NCBI GenBank assembly: GCA_023412975.1
Contig: JAEZRB010000087.1
Span: 1-21,544, forward strand
Source: Bacteroidota bacterium
Lineage (GTDB): Bacteria; Bacteroidota; Bacteroidia; Chitinophagales; Chitinophagaceae
DNA length: 21,544 bases
Reading direction: 5' to 3'
The position numbers and the translations under genes were made by a program. Positions 8,901-17,599 of this stretch are shown piece by piece. Each line of letters starts with the position of its first letter. Position 1 is the stretch's first letter. A model generated the notes under the pieces. That model worked only from the letters and a program-made list of their open reading frames with translations. It was not told where the DNA came from and searched no databases.

Positions 8901-11900
8901 TTCGGGTGTGAAAGACATGGCTGGTAACGCACTTGCCAGCGATTTCGTGTGGTCGTTTACAACAGTAGCTGTTGATGTAACCGCACCCACCGTTACTTCC
9001 GTTACACCAACAAATGGCGCTACCGCGGTAAGCACGGATACAGCGGTGGTTGCTAATTTCAGTGAAGCGATCAATCCATCAACAGTTACAGATTCTACAT
9101 TCCAGCTTCGCGGACCGGGAAATACACTGGTGACGGCTACAGTAAGTGCGAGTGCCAGTCAAATAATATTAACGCCTTCTGCCGCACTCGCGGGTTCCAC
9201 AAACTATACCGCGACGATCACAGGCGGTGCTTCGGGTGTGAAAGACATGGCTGGTAACGCACTTGCCAGCGATTATGTTTGGTCATTTACTACAGTTGCA
9301 TCAGATGTGATCCCACCCACCGTTACTTCCGTTACACCAATAAATGGTGCTGCCGCGGTAAGCACGGGTACAACAGTGGTTGCTAATTTCAGTGAAACGG
9401 TTAACCCGTCAACAGTTACAGGTACTACATTCCAGCTTCGCGGGCCGGGTAATACACTGGTGACAGCTACAGTAATTGCGAGTGCCAATCAAATAACATT
9501 AACACCTTCTACTGCACTCGCGGGTTCCACAACCTATACCGCAACGATCACTGGCGGTGGTTCGGGTGTGAAAGACATGGCTGGTAACGCACTTGCCAGC
9601 GATTTCGTGTGGACATTTACTACAGTTGCATCAGATGTGATCCCACCCACCGTTACTTCAGTTACACCAACAAATGGTGCTGCCGCGGTAAGCACGGGTA
9701 CAACCGTGGCTGCTAATTTCAGTGAAGCGATCAATCCATCAACAGTTACAGGTTCTACGTTCCAGCTTCGCGGGCCGGGAAATATACTGGTGACGGCTAC
9801 TATTAGTGCCAATGCCAATCAAATAGCATTAACGCCTTCTGCCGCACTCGCGGGCTCCACAACCTATACCGCGACGATCACTGGTGGTGCTTCGGGTGTG
9901 AAAGACATGGCTGGTAATGCACTTGCCAGCGATTATGTTTGGTCATTTACTACAGTTGCATCAGATGTGATCCCACCAACCGTTACTTCAGTTACACCAA
10001 CAAATGGTGCTACCGCGGTAAGCACGGCTACAGCCGTGGATGCTAATTTCAGTGAAGCGATCAATCCATCAACAGTTACAGGTTCTTCGTTCCAGCTGCG
10101 CGGGCCGGGAAATATACTGGTGACGGCTACTATTAGTGCCAATGCCAATCAAATAACATTAACACCTTCTGCTGCACTCGCGGGCTCCACAAACTATACC
10201 GCGACGATCACCGGCGGCGCATCAGGTGTAAAGGACCTGGCTGGTAATGCACTTGCCAGCGATTTCGTGTGGACATTTACAACAGTAGCTGTAGATGTAA
10301 CCGCACCCACCGTTACTTCCGTTACGCCAACAAATGGTGCTAACGGTGTAGGCACGGGGACAACCGTGGCTGCTAATTTCAGTGAAGCGATCAATCCTTC
10401 CACGGTTACCGGAACGACCTTCCAACTCCGCGGGCCGGGAAATACACTGGTGACAGCTACTATTAGTGCCAATGCCAATCAAATAACATTAACACCTTCT
10501 GCGGCACTCGCGGGCTCCACAACCTATACCGCTACGATCACCGGCGGCGCATCAGGTGTAAAGGACCTGGCTGGTAATGCACTTGCCAGCAATTTCGTGT
10601 GGACATTTACAACAGTAGCTGTAGATGCAACCGCACCTACCGTTACAACCGTTACGCCAGCAAGCGGCGCTAACGGGGTGAGCACGGGTACAACCGTTGT
10701 TGCTAATTTCAGTGAAGCGGTTAACCCGTCAACAGTTACAGGTACCACATTCCAGCTTCGTGGACCAGGCAACACCCTTGTTTCTGCAACAGTGAGCGCG
10801 GCAGCAGGACAGATCACATTAATCCCATCAAATGCATTAGCTGCATCAACATTGTATACCGCTACTATTACAGGTGGGGCGTCAGGTGTGAAAGATCTCG
10901 CTGGAAATGCTCTCGCCAGCAATTTCGTGTGGTCATTTACTACTGCGGCCGGGGGAGGAGGGGGATGCCCCTGTACATTATTCCTGCCGTCTAATACTCC
11001 GAATGATATTGCCAATGACGGCTCAGGAATTTCTTTGGGAATGAAGTTCAGATCGACTCAAAACGGTTTTGTCACAGGACTCCGCTATTATAAAGGTGCG
11101 GGTTCAAGAGGCGCAAGGGTAGGAAGCCTTTGGTCCTCAACCGGCACACTCCTCGCGCAAGTTAACTTCAGTAATGAGACGGCTTCGGGATGGCAACAGG
11201 CAGCGCTCAACAGCCCGGTTGCTATTGCAGCCGGTGTAACCTATATCGTTTCCTACTTTAGTCCTTCGGGTGACTATGTAGCCACAGATCCCTATTTTAC
11301 ACAAGCTGTTGTGAATGGACCTTTGCGTGGACTAGCTAATGGTGAAGATGGTCCGAACGGTTTATATCTTTATACATCAACATCAGCTTTTCCCACCAAT
11401 ACATATAATGCAAGTAATTACTGGGTTGATGTAGTTTTTACTCCCACTGCGGGGGGTGATGAAATACCACCGACGGTAACATCCGTTACACCGCAAAGCG
11501 GAGCAACGGGCGTAAGCACGGGCACAACGGTAATAGCTAATTTTAGTGAAGCAGTTGACACTTCAACAGTAACGAGCACAACCTTCCAGCTCCGTGGTCC
11601 TGGTAATACGTTAGTCACTGCATCTGTCAGCACCGCTTCTAATCAAATTACGCTGACTCCATTGGCTCCGCTTGCCGGCTCTACAACGTATACAGCTACT
11701 ATTACAGGTGGCACTTCGGGTGTAAAAGATAACGCGGGTAACGCACTCGCGAGCAATTTCGTATGGTCGTTTACTACAGCTTCAACTGATATAACCCCGC
11801 CAACCGTGGTTTCGGTTACGCCATTGAGTGGTGCAACGGGTATAAACACATCCACCAGCGTTGTGGCTAACTTCAATGAAGCAATCAATCCATCGACCGT

Positions 11901-13284
11901 AACGGGAACCACGTTCCGCCTACGTGGCCCGGGAAATACACTGGTGACGGCCACTGTCAGTACCAGTGCCAGTCAAATAACGCTGACACCATCTGCTGTA
12001 CTCGCAGGCTCTACTACCTATACCGCGACGATCACTGGCGGGGGGTCAGGGGTGAAAGATCTTTCCGGCAACGCGCTTGCCAGTAACTATGTGTGGTCAT
12101 TTACTACAGCAGTTGTCGATGTAACCCCACCAACCGTTAATTCAGTTACGCCAACAAGTGGTGCTACGGGTGTGAGCACGGGTACTACCGTGGTTGCCAA
12201 TTTCAGTGAAACTATCAACGCGGCATCTGTGACAGGGACCACCTTCCAGCTTCGTGGTCCTGGCAATACACTGGTCGCAGCCACGGTGAGTGCAGCATCC
12301 AACCAGATCACGTTAGTGCCGTCTACAGCTTTAGCATCTTCGACATTATACACAGTTACGATCACCGGCGGGGCATCGGGCGTGAAAGATCTCGCTGGTA
12401 ATGCGCTTGCCAGCAATTTTGTCTGGTCATTTACCACTGGTGCAGGTGGAGGAAGTACAGCCTTACATATTTTACCCCAGGGTATATTGCCATCGAGCCC
12501 GCGCAGCAATGACGGGGTTGGTATCGCTCTCGGCGTTAGATTCAGATCATCTCAGAATGGTGTGATCACCGGTGTACGATATTTCAAAGGCGCGGGCACA
12601 ACAGGCACCCATATAGGACAACTGTGGACCAATACGGGTGTGTTGCTGGCGCAGGCAACATTTACCAATGAAACGGCTTCAGGATGGCAAACCGCACTGT
12701 TTAACACACCTGTGTCGATCACAGCAGGAGTCAACTATGTGGCTTCGTATCATAGTCCATCGGGTGATTTTGCCGCAACAGTTAACTATTATAACCAGGC
12801 GGTGGTGAATGGTCCGCTGCGTGGACTGGCTAATGGAGAAAGCGGACCCAATGGTTTGTATCGTTATTCAGCTACACCGGTATTCCCCAATAATGGTTAC
12901 CAGTCGAGCAACTACTGGGCAGATGTGGTATTTGTTCCTGAAGATGCAGGAACCGCAAGTCAAAAATCGACCATACTGAACCAGCCCTTGTTAACGCGAC
13001 AACTACCTGTGTCACCTGCAGAACCATTCCGGTCAAATAGTCTTGATGTAAACGTGATGCCCAATCCAACAAGGGATCTTTTCAATATAAGCATCAGGGG
13101 TAGCCTTAATCAGTCAATTTCGGTGCGTGTATTTGATATATACGGGCAACTCCTTGAAAGACATGATAAGCTCTTTCCAGGTCAGCTTACCCGGATGGGT
13201 CAGAAGTGGCGAAATGGAACATATATCGTGGAAGTGATACAGGGCGATGAACGAAAAGTGGTAAAGATCATAAAAGCCGATTAA
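5956..13284 (+). CDS. Giant T9SS-secreted protein: dimethylformamidase-like domain, 11 Big_5 repeats, 3 DUF4082
   Basis: This is a 2442-aa protein. Residues 1-28 are a signal peptide (hydrophobic LLFCFVPALLLSSLLSA). Residues about 30-505 resemble the large-subunit domain of N,N-dimethylformamidase, with GHDEYWS at 274-280 and GYEWDYEQY near 420. The Tyr of the first motif is a candidate iron ligand by analogy with the Tyr/Tyr/Glu site of Paracoccus dimethylformamidase. An Ig-like module follows at 515-617, then Big_5 repeat 1 (619-728), DUF4082 no. 1 (733-895), Big_5 repeats 2-8 (896-1665), DUF4082 no. 2 (1667-1833), Big_5 repeats 9-11 (1834-2162), DUF4082 no. 3 (about 2168-2330), and a type A T9SS sorting tail (2365-2442) starting VNVMPNPTRDLFNISI. 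No separate small subunit gene is present, so the reaction need not be formamide hydrolysis. The protein is probably surface-attached or released. The start codon has no Shine-Dalgarno, as is usual here. A tandem paralogue follows. Confidence 0.9.
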   Translation: MTWGSACNRLKLLFCFVPALLLSSLLSAQNPIVTENALPGNPFAEWGVPNFRDNRITGFATKMSLNAGETVRFKVNVQNGATYTMKIYRLGYYNGNGARLKHNFGTLQGTAQPAGLSDPVTGILDCSNWSVSASWNIPSNAVSGLYIAKMERTGGGSNHIVFIVRNDNSHSDLYLQFPDATWQAYNGYGGNSAYDGTTSYPGGHAVKVSYNRPFFIYNSAFNTDGRGADWYMNNEYPMIRFLERNGYDVTYTGSNDVANNGQRLLNHKVFIAIGHDEYWSKEQRNNVEAARNAGVHLAFFTGNEVYWKTRWETSVDGEHRTLVCYKEGLLGDGTQGERSCGGKCDGSTSEWTGLWRTGGNYDAGKPENSLVGQISWVEYPTEIGVPAFYKKLRFWRNTSIASLSDGQTVFLGNETLGYEWDYEQYEGSYPPGRITMSSRTINSLTHKLSLYRHSSGALVFGAGTVQWSWGLDGNHWGGNSSVSPEMQQATINLFADMNVQPATLMPGMVSVTASTDAIAPTATITSPANGATFPSGATLNFTGTAVDAGGGVVAGVEISVDAGNTWRQATLNKIDGTVTWSFTWPSTGNGTFNIRFRSFDDSGNIETAGPGINVNVGGPDSIPPTVTSVTPANGSTAISIGTTVIAEFSETINPSTITSSNFQLKAGSTIINTSINITPNQVTLVPLTVLTPSTNYTVTIKGGPTGVKDVAGNPLATDYSWSFTTGAGGGEGSITIFKPSDTPEDPNNNDGTPITLGVRFRSTQNGFITGLRYYKGSGATGTHTGHLWTNSGTQLAQLTFFNETASGWQEAYFNSPIPITAGVTYVAAYYSPTGDYAATDPYFMQAVVNGPLRGLADGEDGPNGLYQYAPTAVFPTNSFQSSNYWIDVVFTTNAGSDVTPPTVSSVNPQSGATGVNISTTVVANFSEAINPSTVTGTTFQLRGPGNTLVTATVSASASQIILTPSAALAGSTNYTATITGGASGVKDMAGNALASDFVWSFTTVAVDVTAPTVTSVTPTNGATAVSTDTAVVANFSEAINPSTVTDSTFQLRGPGNTLVTATVSASASQIILTPSAALAGSTNYTATITGGASGVKDMAGNALASDYVWSFTTVASDVIPPTVTSVTPINGAAAVSTGTTVVANFSETVNPSTVTGTTFQLRGPGNTLVTATVIASANQITLTPSTALAGSTTYTATITGGGSGVKDMAGNALASDFVWTFTTVASDVIPPTVTSVTPTNGAAAVSTGTTVAANFSEAINPSTVTGSTFQLRGPGNILVTATISANANQIALTPSAALAGSTTYTATITGGASGVKDMAGNALASDYVWSFTTVASDVIPPTVTSVTPTNGATAVSTATAVDANFSEAINPSTVTGSSFQLRGPGNILVTATISANANQITLTPSAALAGSTNYTATITGGASGVKDLAGNALASDFVWTFTTVAVDVTAPTVTSVTPTNGANGVGTGTTVAANFSEAINPSTVTGTTFQLRGPGNTLVTATISANANQITLTPSAALAGSTTYTATITGGASGVKDLAGNALASNFVWTFTTVAVDATAPTVTTVTPASGANGVSTGTTVVANFSEAVNPSTVTGTTFQLRGPGNTLVSATVSAAAGQITLIPSNALAASTLYTATITGGASGVKDLAGNALASNFVWSFTTAAGGGGGCPCTLFLPSNTPNDIANDGSGISLGMKFRSTQNGFVTGLRYYKGAGSRGARVGSLWSSTGTLLAQVNFSNETASGWQQAALNSPVAIAAGVTYIVSYFSPSGDYVATDPYFTQAVVNGPLRGLANGEDGPNGLYLYTSTSAFPTNTYNASNYWVDVVFTPTAGGDEIPPTVTSVTPQSGATGVSTGTTVIANFSEAVDTSTVTSTTFQLRGPGNTLVTASVSTASNQITLTPLAPLAGSTTYTATITGGTSGVKDNAGNALASNFVWSFTTASTDITPPTVVSVTPLSGATGINTSTSVVANFNEAINPSTVTGTTFRLRGPGNTLVTATVSTSASQITLTPSAVLAGSTTYTATITGGGSGVKDLSGNALASNYVWSFTTAVVDVTPPTVNSVTPTSGATGVSTGTTVVANFSETINAASVTGTTFQLRGPGNTLVAATVSAASNQITLVPSTALASSTLYTVTITGGASGVKDLAGNALASNFVWSFTTGAGGGSTALHILPQGILPSSPRSNDGVGIALGVRFRSSQNGVITGVRYFKGAGTTGTHIGQLWTNTGVLLAQATFTNETASGWQTALFNTPVSITAGVNYVASYHSPSGDFAATVNYYNQAVVNGPLRGLANGESGPNGLYRYSATPVFPNNGYQSSNYWADVVFVPEDAGTASQKSTILNQPLLTRQLPVSPAEPFRSNSLDVNVMPNPTRDLFNISIRGSLNQSISVRVFDIYGQLLERHDKLFPGQLTRMGQKWRNGTYIVEVIQGDERKVVKIIKAD
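8641..10950 (+). repeat. Seven tandem 330-bp coding repeats (Big_5 modules 2-8)
   Basis: Unit starts fall at 8641, 8971, 9301, 9631, 9961, 10291 and 10621, exactly 330 nt (110 codons) apart. Each unit runs from a DVxxPTVTSVTP-like start to a VWSFTT-like end, with FSEAINPSTVTG and GGASGVKDMAGNALAS inside. Units 2 and 3 share about 170 nt (from 8779 and 9109) with four differences that I could see, all at third codon positions. This points to recent duplication or gene conversion rather than ancient domain repetition. Confidence 0.92.
11455..12444 (+). repeat. Three further 330-bp Big_5 repeats (modules 9-11)
   Basis: Units start at 11455, 11785 and 12115, keeping the 330-nt period of the main array after interruption by a DUF4082 module. 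They are more diverged from one another and from the central block at the nucleotide level, yet keep the same protein pattern (FQLRGPGNTLV, TITGG.SGVKD, NALAS). They look older than the central copies. Confidence 0.85.
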
Positions 13285-13286
13285 GA

Positions 13287-13346
13287 TAGGAGGAGCAAAA
13301 ATTTGATAGCATGAGAATGCTATTAGGTTTATGCTCCTATTTTTTT
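13287..13346 (+). terminator. Hairpin terminator after the first giant gene
   Basis: An outer pair AGGAGCA (13291-13297) and TGCTCCT (13332-13338) encloses a perfect inner hairpin, ATAGCAT-gaga-ATGCTAT (13306-13323). A run of seven T follows at 13340-13346. The structure begins within 10 nt of the stop codon, so it should end the first giant transcript and make the second gene separately transcribed. Confidence 0.75.
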
Positions 13347-13591
13347 CTGTGTTTGAATAATGGCGTATAATCTCGGTTGTAAATTATAAGCCTTGGTTTA
13401 TAAAAGGCCATCTGATAAGAGCTTTTTTTCTGAGATTCAGAGGAAAAGGAAAACTTGGACAACTTTGCATTATTTATCTTAATTTTAATACTGCCATCTC
13501 CATTACATCTATAGGGTACGAATTGAATATCTTCTAAAAGTCTGCATTACGAAGTATCCTCTGCTAAGCCATTAACAAAAAAAATGTTAGC
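13347..13591. other. Intergenic region between the two giant genes
   Basis: Together with the terminator this makes a 307-nt gap. It is AT-rich, holds no gene, and must carry the promoter of the second giant gene. A CAACTTTG at 13459-13466 is close to the Bacteroidota -7 pattern TAnnTTTG, but no well-spaced upstream box accompanies it, so I do not call a promoter. Confidence 0.4.
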
Positions 13592-16500
13592 ATGGCAAGT
13601 AAATTCTACCCTCTCAGCAAATCGCTGCTGTTATTGACATGTTCGTGCCTATTGTTTCTTTTTTCATTTTCCCAAAATCCAATTGTAATAGAGAATACCC
13701 AGACGGGTAGTCCGATTTCGGAATGGGGTGTACCGGATTTCCGCGATAATAGGATCGCTGGGTTTAGTACGAAAATGAGTGTCAACAAGGGCGAGACAGC
13801 AAGTTTTAAAATCAGCTCCGAAGCCGACGCGTCATTCACATTGAAAATTTACCGCCTGGGTTATTATGGCGGCAATGGCGCCAGATTAGTGGCCGACCTG
13901 GGCACAATGCCCGGCACAGCACAACCCGCTGGTAATTTTGATCCGGTTACCGGTCTGCTGGACTGTGATAACTGGTCGGTTGCATCAACCTGGAACATTC
14001 CTGCAACCGCAGTCTCAGGATTCTACATTGCGAAGATGGAAAGAACCGGTGGCGGAAGTAATCATATCGCTTTTGTCGTGCGCGACGATGCCAGTAATGC
14101 AGACCTTTATCTCCAGGTTCCCGATGCCACCTGGCAGGCATATAATGGTTATGGCGGCAACTCTCTCTATGACGGAACTACTGCGTTTCCCAGCGGGCAT
14201 GCTGTAAAAGTGAGTTATAACAGGCCTTTTTTCCCTTACAATACAATGTTTAATTCGGAAGCTAAGGAAGCCGACTGGTATATGAATGCGGTGTATCCTA
14301 TGATCCGCTGGCTTGAAAGGAATGGATATGATATGAGTTATGCCGCTTCCAATGATATTGCAACAAAACCATCACTCTTACTAAATCATAAAGTATTCGT
14401 TAGTGTTGGTCATGATGAGTACTGGTCGAAAGAACAACGTGAAAATGTTGAAATGGCCCTCAATGCGGGTATACATCTGGCATTCTTTACCGGTAATGAA
14501 GTTTATTGGAAAACGCGGTGGGAGAACCAGTCCGATGGCGAACATCGCACCCTTGTTTGTTATAAAGAAGGATTGATGGGTGATGGTTCAGTAGGGGAAA
14601 GGGTTTGCGGAACAAAATGTGATGCATCCAGCACCGAATGGACGGGGTTGTGGAGAACAGGCGCGGATTATGATGCCGGCAAACCTGAAAACGCGCTGGT
14701 TGGTCAGATCAGCTGGACTGAAACAGATGCTGCCATCCAGGTTCCATCAAAGTATAAGAATTTAAGATTTTGGCGGAATACAGGCGTGGCTGATCTTGCA
14801 GACGAACAGGTGGCAACGCTTGCACCAAACACCCTGGGCTTTGAGTGGGATTATGAACAATACAACGAGTTTTATCCCGAAGCAAGGATCACAATGTCCA
14901 GTACGATGGTCGGCAATCTCAATCATAAACTATCATTATACCGGCATAGCAGTGGCGCATGGGTTTTTGGCGCAGGTACCGTGCAATGGTCATGGGGACT
15001 TGATGGGGAACATCTGGGTGGCCCCAATGTCGTGAGTATCGATATGCAGCAGGCTACAGTCAATCTTTTTGCAGATATGGGCGTGCAGCCGGCCACTTTG
15101 CAGGGTGGGTTAACGCCGGCTACGATGTCAACGGATGCCAGCGCACCATCCTCCGTGATCATATTTCCAACGAATGGAAGTTCAATAGCTGCCAGTGCTT
15201 CCGTTACCATCACGGGTATCGCGACAGACGCTGGTGGTGTTGTGGCAGGAGTGGAAGTTTCCACAGATGGCGGCGCTACCTGGAAACAAGCCGAATTGGA
15301 AAAGTTAGATGCAGGTGTAAACTGGAGTTTCACATGGACACCATCAGTAGAAGGAACAGCAACGATAAAGACCCGTGCATTTGATGATAGTGGTAACAAA
15401 GAAATACCAGGACCGGGAACAACTATTACCATCGGACCTGCTGTATGTCCCTGCACCATATTTAATTCAACCGACGTGCCTGCTAAGCCCTGGAACAACG
15501 ACGGACAGGGCGGCATTGAACTAGGCGTCAAATTCCAGGCTTCGCAGGATGGATTTATTACAGCAATTAGGTTTTACAAAGGAGAAGGAGCTTCGGGCAC
15601 TAACACAGGCAGCCTTTGGACAAGTACCGGCACCTTGTTGGGAAGAGTGGTCTTTACAAATGAAACCGCATCGGGCTGGCAGCAAATGGAATTGAGTACA
15701 CCTGTTGCTATTATTGCTGGCGTTACCTATCTCGTTTCATATCATAATTCAAATGGTGACTACGCTGCTACAAATCCATTCTTTACAGAGGGCACGATCA
15801 ATGGTCCATTACGTGCGCTGGCCAGTGGCGAAGAAGGTCCCAATGGGGTGTATGCATATACAGCGTCACCCATATTCCCAACCAATGAATCGCAAACCAA
15901 TAATTATTGGGTTGACGTTGTTTATACAAGAGAGAATGGTAATGCTCCGCCGGTTTTGATCACCCAGCCAGCCGATCAGGCCGTTTGTGTTGGCGACACG
16001 GTGATGTTCAGGTCTGCTGCCCAGGGTCAACCGGTTCCTACGGTCCAATGGCAGTCGTCTACCGATAGCATGAGCTGGACGAATATAGGTGGTGCCACAG
16101 ATAGTATTTTAAGTTTTATTGCTGATGTAGATGATCATCACAAACAATATCGTGCTGTATGGAGCAATGAAGAAGGGCAGGCTGAATCTGAGGTAGCAAC
16201 ACTTTCAGTAAACGAGCTGCCTGCACTTTCGGGACCATTACAAGTCTCAACCAATAGCGCGGTGGTGTTTAACTATACACCAACGAGCACGGTGGCCGGC
16301 ACTGTATTTACCTGGACCCGTGCCGCGGTTGCCGGTATCAGCAACCCCGCATCTTCAGGAACCGGCGGCATTAGCGAGCAACTGATCAATACGACTAGTG
16401 CTCCGATCGATGTGGTTTATGTTTATACCCTGGATGCTAATGGTTGCACACAGACCCCATCCCTGGTCGTAACCGTAAGCCCTGCTTCGGATTGTGGGGT

Positions 16501-17506
16501 TAATTCATCCATAACCTCGAAGTTCAATCATCATACGATTCCAGCGGGAAGGTTTATCTGGTTTAATAGTTCTCTAAAACTTAAAAAACACGATAAGAAA
16601 AAAGACAAGTCCCCGGCAGTCATCCATGTTTCCAATAGCTGGATCAATTTTAAGGCTAATGGGCGTGATTACAAGTTAAGAGTGCCTGATTCCTATATCC
16701 GGTTCGACAAAGATGTGCAAACGGCGAGCGCGGCATTTGTCAATAATCGCTGGGAAATTGTGGTACCGGTCGGTTATGGCAAAGATGTATTCATGGGAGG
16801 GCTGGCCTATAAGGTACCGGGTAATTTGCCGGGCCATATCAAAAATGTCAAATGGACTTCCGATATAATGCTGAGCAAAGGCGTTGAAATAAGTTGGAGA
16901 TGGGCAGCCGCAACTTATACGCAATTAGGCACCCATGATAAACTGGATGTGAAACCCTCCGATGATAAGAAAGGAGGTCCACATCACAACGGTAATCATG
17001 TAGGAACACCCGAAAACTTTACATCTTACCTGGTACCCGGTGCTACCAGTAATGGTAAAAAAGACTTTGTTGGAAAATACAGTCCGCGGAAAAAAATCCA
17101 TTGTAAAAATAAAAATGATCATTCGCAGCATGACGATCATGACGATCATGATCATGTTGATGACGGTGATGATGACGACGATGACGGTAAACCGATAACA
17201 CGACTGATCAGAAAGATCAAGTCGCTGGTTCCGCTGGCTGCATTGAACCAGGGCAATCATAAACTGGAGATAAATATTTCACCCAACCCAAGCAATAACC
17301 ATTTCAACCTAACGATCAGCAGCAAAGCAGGAGGGCCATCGACAGTGATAGTAACTGATATCCTGGGCATTGTTCGTGAACGTTATGAAAAGGTAAATGC
17401 TAATACAACTTTACAGGTGGGTGCACAATTGAGAGCGGGTGTATATTTTATAGCTGTGTTGCAGGGCAACCAGCGACGAACTGTGATGGTTGTGAAAGCA
17501 TTTTAG
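13592..17506 (+). CDS. T9SS-secreted dimethylformamidase-like protein with DUF4082, Ig/PKD modules and His/Asp-rich segment
   Basis: This 1304-aa paralogue of the preceding gene starts with a signal peptide (MASKFYPLSKSLLLLTCS onward, cleavage near residues 27-28). The dimethylformamidase-like domain (about 28-505) aligns almost without gaps to its neighbour and keeps GHDEYWS at 273-279 and GFEWDYEQY. Then come an Ig-like module (514-613), DUF4082 (619-777), an Ig domain (785-870, PPVLITQPADQAVCVGDTV), a PKD-like domain (about 873-965) and a conserved exported domain (968-1165; IPAGRFIWFNSSLKL, NHVGTPENFTSYLVPGATS). I recognise this last domain only as recurring in Bacteroidota surface proteins. 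Residues 1176-1198 are almost all His, Asp and Gly and could bind divalent metal. The T9SS tail is 1225-1304 (LEINISPNPSNNHFNLTI). It has no Big_5 repeats, so the modular middle was replaced, not just shortened. The ATG at 13592 is preferred over an out-of-frame ATG 8 nt upstream because it alone gives the signal peptide. Confidence 0.9.
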   Translation: MASKFYPLSKSLLLLTCSCLLFLFSFSQNPIVIENTQTGSPISEWGVPDFRDNRIAGFSTKMSVNKGETASFKISSEADASFTLKIYRLGYYGGNGARLVADLGTMPGTAQPAGNFDPVTGLLDCDNWSVASTWNIPATAVSGFYIAKMERTGGGSNHIAFVVRDDASNADLYLQVPDATWQAYNGYGGNSLYDGTTAFPSGHAVKVSYNRPFFPYNTMFNSEAKEADWYMNAVYPMIRWLERNGYDMSYAASNDIATKPSLLLNHKVFVSVGHDEYWSKEQRENVEMALNAGIHLAFFTGNEVYWKTRWENQSDGEHRTLVCYKEGLMGDGSVGERVCGTKCDASSTEWTGLWRTGADYDAGKPENALVGQISWTETDAAIQVPSKYKNLRFWRNTGVADLADEQVATLAPNTLGFEWDYEQYNEFYPEARITMSSTMVGNLNHKLSLYRHSSGAWVFGAGTVQWSWGLDGEHLGGPNVVSIDMQQATVNLFADMGVQPATLQGGLTPATMSTDASAPSSVIIFPTNGSSIAASASVTITGIATDAGGVVAGVEVSTDGGATWKQAELEKLDAGVNWSFTWTPSVEGTATIKTRAFDDSGNKEIPGPGTTITIGPAVCPCTIFNSTDVPAKPWNNDGQGGIELGVKFQASQDGFITAIRFYKGEGASGTNTGSLWTSTGTLLGRVVFTNETASGWQQMELSTPVAIIAGVTYLVSYHNSNGDYAATNPFFTEGTINGPLRALASGEEGPNGVYAYTASPIFPTNESQTNNYWVDVVYTRENGNAPPVLITQPADQAVCVGDTVMFRSAAQGQPVPTVQWQSSTDSMSWTNIGGATDSILSFIADVDDHHKQYRAVWSNEEGQAESEVATLSVNELPALSGPLQVSTNSAVVFNYTPTSTVAGTVFTWTRAAVAGISNPASSGTGGISEQLINTTSAPIDVVYVYTLDANGCTQTPSLVVTVSPASDCGVNSSITSKFNHHTIPAGRFIWFNSSLKLKKHDKKKDKSPAVIHVSNSWINFKANGRDYKLRVPDSYIRFDKDVQTASAAFVNNRWEIVVPVGYGKDVFMGGLAYKVPGNLPGHIKNVKWTSDIMLSKGVEISWRWAAATYTQLGTHDKLDVKPSDDKKGGPHHNGNHVGTPENFTSYLVPGATSNGKKDFVGKYSPRKKIHCKNKNDHSQHDDHDDHDHVDDGDDDDDDGKPITRLIRKIKSLVPLAALNQGNHKLEINISPNPSNNHFNLTISSKAGGPSTVIVTDILGIVRERYEKVNANTTLQVGAQLRAGVYFIAVLQGNQRRTVMVVKAF

Positions 17507-17526
17507 TCTGGATATATATATAAATG

Positions 17527-17591
17527 TTTACCGGCCTGTCAAACCCTTATTAGGTGACAGGCCGGTAAATTTAAATAACGGGTTATTTAAA
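17527..17591. terminator. Double-hairpin bidirectional terminator
   Basis: The first hairpin is a perfect 15-bp stem, TTTACCGGCCTGTCA (17527-17541) with TGACAGGCCGGTAAA (17555-17569) and a 13-nt loop. Directly next to it, TTTAAATAA (17570-17578) pairs with TTATTTAAA (17583-17591) around the loop CGGG. The pair fills the 93-nt gap between two convergent genes (stops at 17506 and 17600), so it probably ends transcription from both sides. Confidence 0.85.
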
Positions 17592-17599
17592 TAAGTTGA

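Noticed and set aside
8641..10950. CRISPR-like regular repetition
   Set aside because: The 330-nt units are contiguous coding repeats without spacers, and the reading frame is kept throughout.
5956..13284. Call of a dimethylformamide-degradation enzyme
   Set aside because: Only the large-subunit-like domain is present, exported and fused to surface modules, with no small subunit gene; the substrate cannot be assigned.
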